NCBI RefSeq assembly: GCF_024171925.1
Contig: NZ_JAMTCO010000010.1
Location: forward strand, 159,741 to 223,740
Source: Actinokineospora diospyrosa
GTDB lineage: Bacteria; Actinomycetota; Actinomycetes; Mycobacteriales; Pseudonocardiaceae
Length of the DNA stretch: 64,000 nucleotides
Direction: 5' to 3'
The notes below the pieces were generated by a model. It was not told the DNA's origin. It was given only the letters and a program-made list of their open reading frames with translations, and ran no database searches. This document shows, one piece after another, positions 60,262 through 64,000 of this stretch; positions within the stretch are counted from its first letter, which is position 1; every line of letters starts with the position of its first letter. Position numbers and translations under genes: made by a program.

Positions 60262-61088
60262 CCATGCGGGTTCACCACTTGGACTGCGGTTCGATGCACC
60301 CGCCGGGCGGCGGGTTCGTGGACGGGGCACCCGGGTTGTTCCGGTACGCGCACATGGTGTGCCACGTGCTGCTGGCCGAGTCCGACGACGGCCTCGTGCT
60401 GGTGGACACCGGGTTCGGCGTGCGGGACCTGACCACGCCGAAGCAGACCCTGCCCGGCCCGTTCGTGGCCCTGGTGCGACCGGCGTTCGACGTGTCGCAG
60501 GCGGCGGTGCGCCAGGTCGCCGCGCTCGGCTTCGACCCGGCCGACGTGCGGCACATCATCCTGACCCACCTCGACCTGGACCACGCGGGCGGTCTGGTCG
60601 ACTTCCCGGACGCCCGCGTGCACGTGCACGGCCCGGAACTGCGCGCCGCGCTCGACCAGGCGACGGCGGGCGAGCGCCAGCGGTACCGGAAGGCGCACTG
60701 GGCGCACGGGCCGAAGTGGGAGGTGCACGAGAGCGGCGGCGGGGACCGGTGGATGGGCCTGGAGTCCGTGCGGGGGTTGACGGGCCTGTCGGACGACTTC
60801 CGGTTGGTGCCTCTGGCCGGGCACACCCGCGGCCATTGCGGTGTCGCGGTGCGGTCCGACGAGGGCTGGCTGCTGCACGCGGGCGACTCCTACTTCAACG
60901 CCGCCGAGATGGCGCCTTCCCCGTCGTGCCCGCCGGGGTTGCGCGTGTTCCAGTCGCTGATGCAGGTGGAGGGCAAGGCCCGCAAGGCCAATCAGGAGCG
61001 CTTGCGGACTATGCTCCGCTCCCACCGCGCCGAGGTGAAGATCTTCTCCGCGCACGACGCGGCGGAGCTGGAACCGTTCACACGCTGA
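60258..61088 (+). CDS. metallo-beta-lactamase fold hydrolase, 276 aa
   Basis: MBL-fold hydrolase with the metal motif in the variant form THLDLDHAGG (H-x-D-x-D-H in place of HxHxDH), a later His in LAGHTRGHCG, Asp in LLHAGDSYF and His in FSAHDAAEL. The early block MHPPGGGFVDGAPGLFRYAH carries a family N-terminus seen in lactonase-like proteins. It probably cleaves an ester or lactone. ATG 60258 overlaps the TetR stop. Its last 11 bases overlap the convergent permease gene. Confidence 0.88.
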   Translation: MTMRVHHLDCGSMHPPGGGFVDGAPGLFRYAHMVCHVLLAESDDGLVLVDTGFGVRDLTTPKQTLPGPFVALVRPAFDVSQAAVRQVAALGFDPADVRHIILTHLDLDHAGGLVDFPDARVHVHGPELRAALDQATAGERQRYRKAHWAHGPKWEVHESGGGDRWMGLESVRGLTGLSDDFRLVPLAGHTRGHCGVAVRSDEGWLLHAGDSYFNAAEMAPSPSCPPGLRVFQSLMQVEGKARKANQERLRTMLRSHRAEVKIFSAHDAAELEPFTR

Positions 61089-62439
61089 GCTTCTCCGCGT
61101 CGACCTGAACCCGGCCGTGCACCAGCCGGTTGATCAACCACAGCACCACTCCCACGCCGAGCAGGATCGCGGCGATCCCGTACTCCCGCGCGGGGCGTCC
61201 CGACAGCGGACTGGCCAGGTAGGCGCAGGTGATGGCGCCGATGACCGGAAGCGCTGTCGGGGCGCGGAAGTGCTTGTGCTCGACCTCGTCCTTGCGCAGC
61301 ACCAGAACCGCGATGTTGACCACGGTGAAGACGATCAGCAGCAGCAACGAGGTCGTGCCGCCGAGCAGGTTGATGTCCACTGTGGCCACCAGCACGACCG
61401 CGATCAGACTGGTAAAGACGATGGACACCCACGGCGTCCTGCGCAGCGGGTGCACAGCGCCGAACACCTTCGGGATGATCTTCTCGTTGGCCATGCCGTA
61501 GACGAGCCTGCTCGCCATCAGCATGTTGATCAGTGCGGAGTTGATGACCGCGAGCAACCCGATCAGCGCGAACACCCACAGCGGGAAGCCGGGCGCGCCA
61601 ACGGAGAGCACCTTCAGCAGGGCGTCGCTCTTGGCCCCGGCGAGGTCTTCGGCCGGCACCAGGAGGGACGAGGTGACCGCGACCAACACGTAGATCACGG
61701 CGGCGATGCCCATGCCGATGAGCATGGCGCGCGGGAAGATCTTGGTCGGTTCGCGGCACTCCTCGGCCATGTTGACCGAGTCCTCGAAGCCGACCATCGC
61801 GAAAAACGCCAGGGCGGTGGCGGAGCTGATGGCGATCAGCGGACTCTGCCCGGTGGTGTCGATCTCGGTGAGCCTGCCGGGGTCGCCCTGCCCGGACCCG
61901 ATGGCGTAGAAGCCGACCACGATGATGATGAGCAGCCCGGACAGCTCGATCGCGGTGAGCACCACGTTGGCCCACAACGATTCCGCGACGCCGCGGAAGT
62001 TCACCGCCGCCAGCAGCACGATGAACCCGACCGCGATCCAGACGGTCGGGATGACGAGCGAGTCCCCCATCAGCTTCTTGAGGTAGGTGTTCCCGAACGC
62101 CTGCGCCGCCGACGCGGCCGAGGTGATCCCGGACGACATGACCGCGAAGGCGACCATGAAGGTGAGGAACTGGATCTTGAAGGCCCGGTTGGCGTACAGC
62201 GCGGCCCCGGCGGCCTTGGGGTACTTGCCGACCAGCTCCAGGTAGCTGAACGCGGTCAGGAACGCCACCGCGAAGGCGAGCAGGAAGGGGAGCCACAACG
62301 CGCCACCGATCTTGCCCGCGACCGTCCCGGTGAGCGCGTACACCCCCGTCCCGATGATGTCGCCGACGACGAACAGCAGCAACAGCCCGGGCCCGATGAC
62401 CCGCTTCAACTCGGGCTGCGCACTCTCCTGGGTGGTCAT
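61078..62439 (-). CDS. APC-family amino acid permease, 453 aa
   Basis: Twelve-helix amino acid/polyamine/organocation transporter: ELKRVIGPGLLLLFVVGDII, GTGVYALTGTVAGKIGGALW (the unwound helix 1 with G-x-G), AAGAALYANRAF, FFAMVGFEDSVNMAEECREP (conserved helix 6/7 loop) and LINMLMASRLVYGMANEKII. Family members import amino acids or polyamines. ATG 62439; tail ends in VDAEKLSV. Its 3' end overlaps the MBL gene. Substrate cannot be told. Confidence 0.92.
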   Translation of the reverse strand: MTTQESAQPELKRVIGPGLLLLFVVGDIIGTGVYALTGTVAGKIGGALWLPFLLAFAVAFLTAFSYLELVGKYPKAAGAALYANRAFKIQFLTFMVAFAVMSSGITSAASAAQAFGNTYLKKLMGDSLVIPTVWIAVGFIVLLAAVNFRGVAESLWANVVLTAIELSGLLIIIVVGFYAIGSGQGDPGRLTEIDTTGQSPLIAISSATALAFFAMVGFEDSVNMAEECREPTKIFPRAMLIGMGIAAVIYVLVAVTSSLLVPAEDLAGAKSDALLKVLSVGAPGFPLWVFALIGLLAVINSALINMLMASRLVYGMANEKIIPKVFGAVHPLRRTPWVSIVFTSLIAVVLVATVDINLLGGTTSLLLLIVFTVVNIAVLVLRKDEVEHKHFRAPTALPVIGAITCAYLASPLSGRPAREYGIAAILLGVGVVLWLINRLVHGRVQVDAEKLSV

Positions 62440-62519
62440 GCCCGCTCACATCTCCCCACACGAGGCTGCCGAAACATCAGACCTCTCCGCACGGTAGTCC
62501 GTACGGGATGATGGTGCCC

Positions 62520-64000
62520 ATGAACGACAACCGGCTGACCGGCGACGTGTCGGGGGCGGCGGCGCAGATCGGGGCGGTGTACGGCCAGGTGACCGTGGGC
62601 GGCGGTCGGTCGGGGCGGTTGCCGTACCGGTCGAGCTCGGTGCCGCCAGTGGTGAAAGACTTCCAGCCGCGGTCGGTGCCGGAGCTGGAATCGCTGGTCA
62701 GCGGCGGTGTGGTGCTGTCGGGCCTGGGCGGGGTCGGCAAGACCCAGACGGCGGCGGAGTACGCCCGGCGGCCGTGGTCGGTGGACCTGGTGGGCTGGGT
62801 GACCGCGTCAACCCGGACCAGCGTGGTCAGCGGTCTGGCGGACCTGGGCCGTGTCGTGTCGGACGCGGGCGATGACGAGGACGCCTACCGCCAGTTCCTG
62901 AACTGGTGCACCACCCATTCGTGGCTGGTGGTGTTCGACGACGTGGCGGATCCGGGCGAGTTGACGGGGCTGTTACCGCAGGGTCCGGACGGGCGGCTGG
63001 TGGTGACGACACGCCGGAACGAGCCGTGGGCGTTGGCTGCGGATAGCAGTGAGCTGGCACAGGTGGGGGTGTTCACGGCTGCGGAGTCGCACGCGTACCT
63101 GCGTGGGGTGCTGGGGGAGGTTGAGGGGATCGCTGAGCTGGCTGCACTGCTTGGGCACCTGCCGCTGGCGATCAGCCAGGCTGCGGCGTATGTGAAGCGG
63201 ACTCCTGGGATGGACTGCCGCAAGTACGTGGCGAAGTGGTCGCGGAGCTCGCTGAAGCGGATGTTCCCTGGCGAGTGGGTCGGCGTGGATGGTCGGCGGG
63301 ACACGGTGGTGACCACGTGGGGGATCTCCATCGAGGCGGCTGACCTACTTGAGCCTGTAGGGCTGGCGCGCCCGATGCTGACGGTGATGTCGCTACTGGA
63401 TCCCAACGGCATTCCATTGCCGGTGCTCACATCGGGGCCGGTCTTGAGCTACTTGTCTTCCGGTAGTGGCGGGGAGGTAGATGGGGACGATGCCGCTGAG
63501 GCATTGGCCAACCTGGGCCGCCTGAACTTGATCTCCTTCGACGCCGACCAGGTGTTTGTGCACGCCCTGGTGCAAAAGGTAACCCGGGACCAACTGCCCA
63601 GCGACCGACTATCTGTATTGAGCCATGTGGCCGCGGACGCGCTGCTGAACTGTTGGCCACCAGTGGAGCGCGACACTGCCTTGGCAGCCATGTTGAGATT
63701 CAACACCGGCGTTCTGGCAGGCCATGCCAACACACACCTCTGGCACCCGGACGGCCACTCCGTGCTGTTCCGCGCAGGTAGCAGCCTGGGGAGAGCTGGA
63801 CAGGTACACGCGGCGGTCACCTATCACCAAGAGCTTCATGCTGGCGCGAACCAACACCTTGGACCTGATCATCTAGACACACTCACCGCACGCAACAATC
63901 TCGCCTCCTGGCTCGGCGAAACCGGCAACGCAACAGCAGCGGCAGATGCCTTCACCGAACTGCTGGCTGACCAAATCCGCATCCTCGGACCAGACCACCC
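62520..64000 (+). CDS. NB-ARC/TPR STAND protein, 5' part (runs off window)
   Basis: The frame is open from ATG 62520 to the right edge (~493 codons). After a short N-terminal SGAAAQIGAVYGQVTVGG segment typical of actinobacterial STAND proteins come P-loop LSGLGGVGKTQTAAEY (~67), Walker B WLVVFDDVADPGEL (~138), sensor GRLVVTTRRNE and the GLPL-like LGHLPLAISQAAAYV. A winged-helix region follows, then kinesin-light-chain-type TPRs begin near residue 440 (HLDTLTARNNLASWLGETGN). STAND proteins act as ATP-switched signalling or defence proteins. In-frame ATGs at 62508 and 62511 are alternative starts. GC in codons falls after ~63000. Confidence 0.85.
   Translation, partial: MNDNRLTGDVSGAAAQIGAVYGQVTVGGGRSGRLPYRSSSVPPVVKDFQPRSVPELESLVSGGVVLSGLGGVGKTQTAAEYARRPWSVDLVGWVTASTRTSVVSGLADLGRVVSDAGDDEDAYRQFLNWCTTHSWLVVFDDVADPGELTGLLPQGPDGRLVVTTRRNEPWALAADSSELAQVGVFTAAESHAYLRGVLGEVEGIAELAALLGHLPLAISQAAAYVKRTPGMDCRKYVAKWSRSSLKRMFPGEWVGVDGRRDTVVTTWGISIEAADLLEPVGLARPMLTVMSLLDPNGIPLPVLTSGPVLSYLSSGSGGEVDGDDAAEALANLGRLNLISFDADQVFVHALVQKVTRDQLPSDRLSVLSHVAADALLNCWPPVERDTALAAMLRFNTGVLAGHANTHLWHPDGHSVLFRAGSSLGRAGQVHAAVTYHQELHAGANQHLGPDHLDTLTARNNLASWLGETGNATAAADAFTELLADQIRILGPDH

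Overview
The window comes from a high-GC actinomycete chromosome. Evidence: strong third-position GC bias, many GTG/TTG starts, actinobacterial integration host factor (mihF), EspC-like/WXG type VII secretion substrates with YbaB-like partners, a very large LuxR (LAL) regulator, and secreted subtilisin and trypsin proteases with P/Homo B tails. The mix best fits a Pseudonocardiaceae-type soil actinomycete; the family assignment is inference. About 60 protein genes are supported. I found no rRNA, tRNA, CRISPR array, transposase or prophage.

Layout. 1-6.6 kb: tail of an MFS exporter, a 1057-residue Clp-N/STAND-like/KAP NTPase fusion, a VHL-beta-domain lipoprotein, a secreted alpha/beta hydrolase and an XRE regulator. 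6.7-9.6 kb: a type VII secretion accessory island in which a YbaB-like gene and an EspC-like gene are collapsed and frameshifted. 9.6-12.7 kb: MocR regulator, hydrolase, PadR regulator and an orphan Vsr endonuclease. 12.8-27.1 kb: a secreted-protease island of six proteases (three S1, two S8, one M14). A LAL regulator sits in the middle, and a shared bipartite DNA motif, GAACAATC-N13-GTAGGGRTAC, occurs at three of its intergenic regions. 27.2-34.1 kb: two acyl-CoA ligases, a substrate-binding/VWA protein, a PadR regulator and a 1-kb repeat-rich gap. 34.4-44.2 kb: mihF, isochorismate synthase, PucR, a divergent NmrA/HxlR pair with a tandem GGCT-fold protein, and an AGPS-like flavoenzyme-TetR-GlpD group. 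44.2-46.5 kb: a second, intact type VII substrate operon (YbaB-EspC-PPE-like) whose large protein ends in a transglycosylase-like domain without the catalytic Glu. 46.7-64 kb: ABC-2 exporter, photolyase, lipoprotein/membrane pair, citrate synthase, acyl-CoA dehydrogenase with TetR, amidohydrolase, aldose epimerase, TetR-MBL hydrolase, APC permease, and the start of an NB-ARC/TPR STAND protein.

Repeats. A 145-bp, nearly full-length hairpin element occurs three times, at 31271, 52814 and 57215, always between genes and always exactly 145 bp. Two copies carry 53-bp tandem units on the same side. The gap at 30.8-31.8 kb also holds three ~127-bp repeats, each with a pair of DnaA-box-like 9-mers exactly 19 bp apart, and a 68-bp tandem array.

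How genes work together. The protease island looks like a coordinately controlled extracellular protein-degradation set: endoproteases of different specificity plus a carboxypeptidase, four of them sharing P-domain tails, probably under the LAL regulator. Several gene pairs are translationally coupled by 4-bp ATGA/GTGA overlaps: HxlR-GGCT, TetR-GlpD, ABC ATPase-permease, TetR-MBL, and the first type VII pair. Functions are assigned from motifs read by eye; no database search was run.
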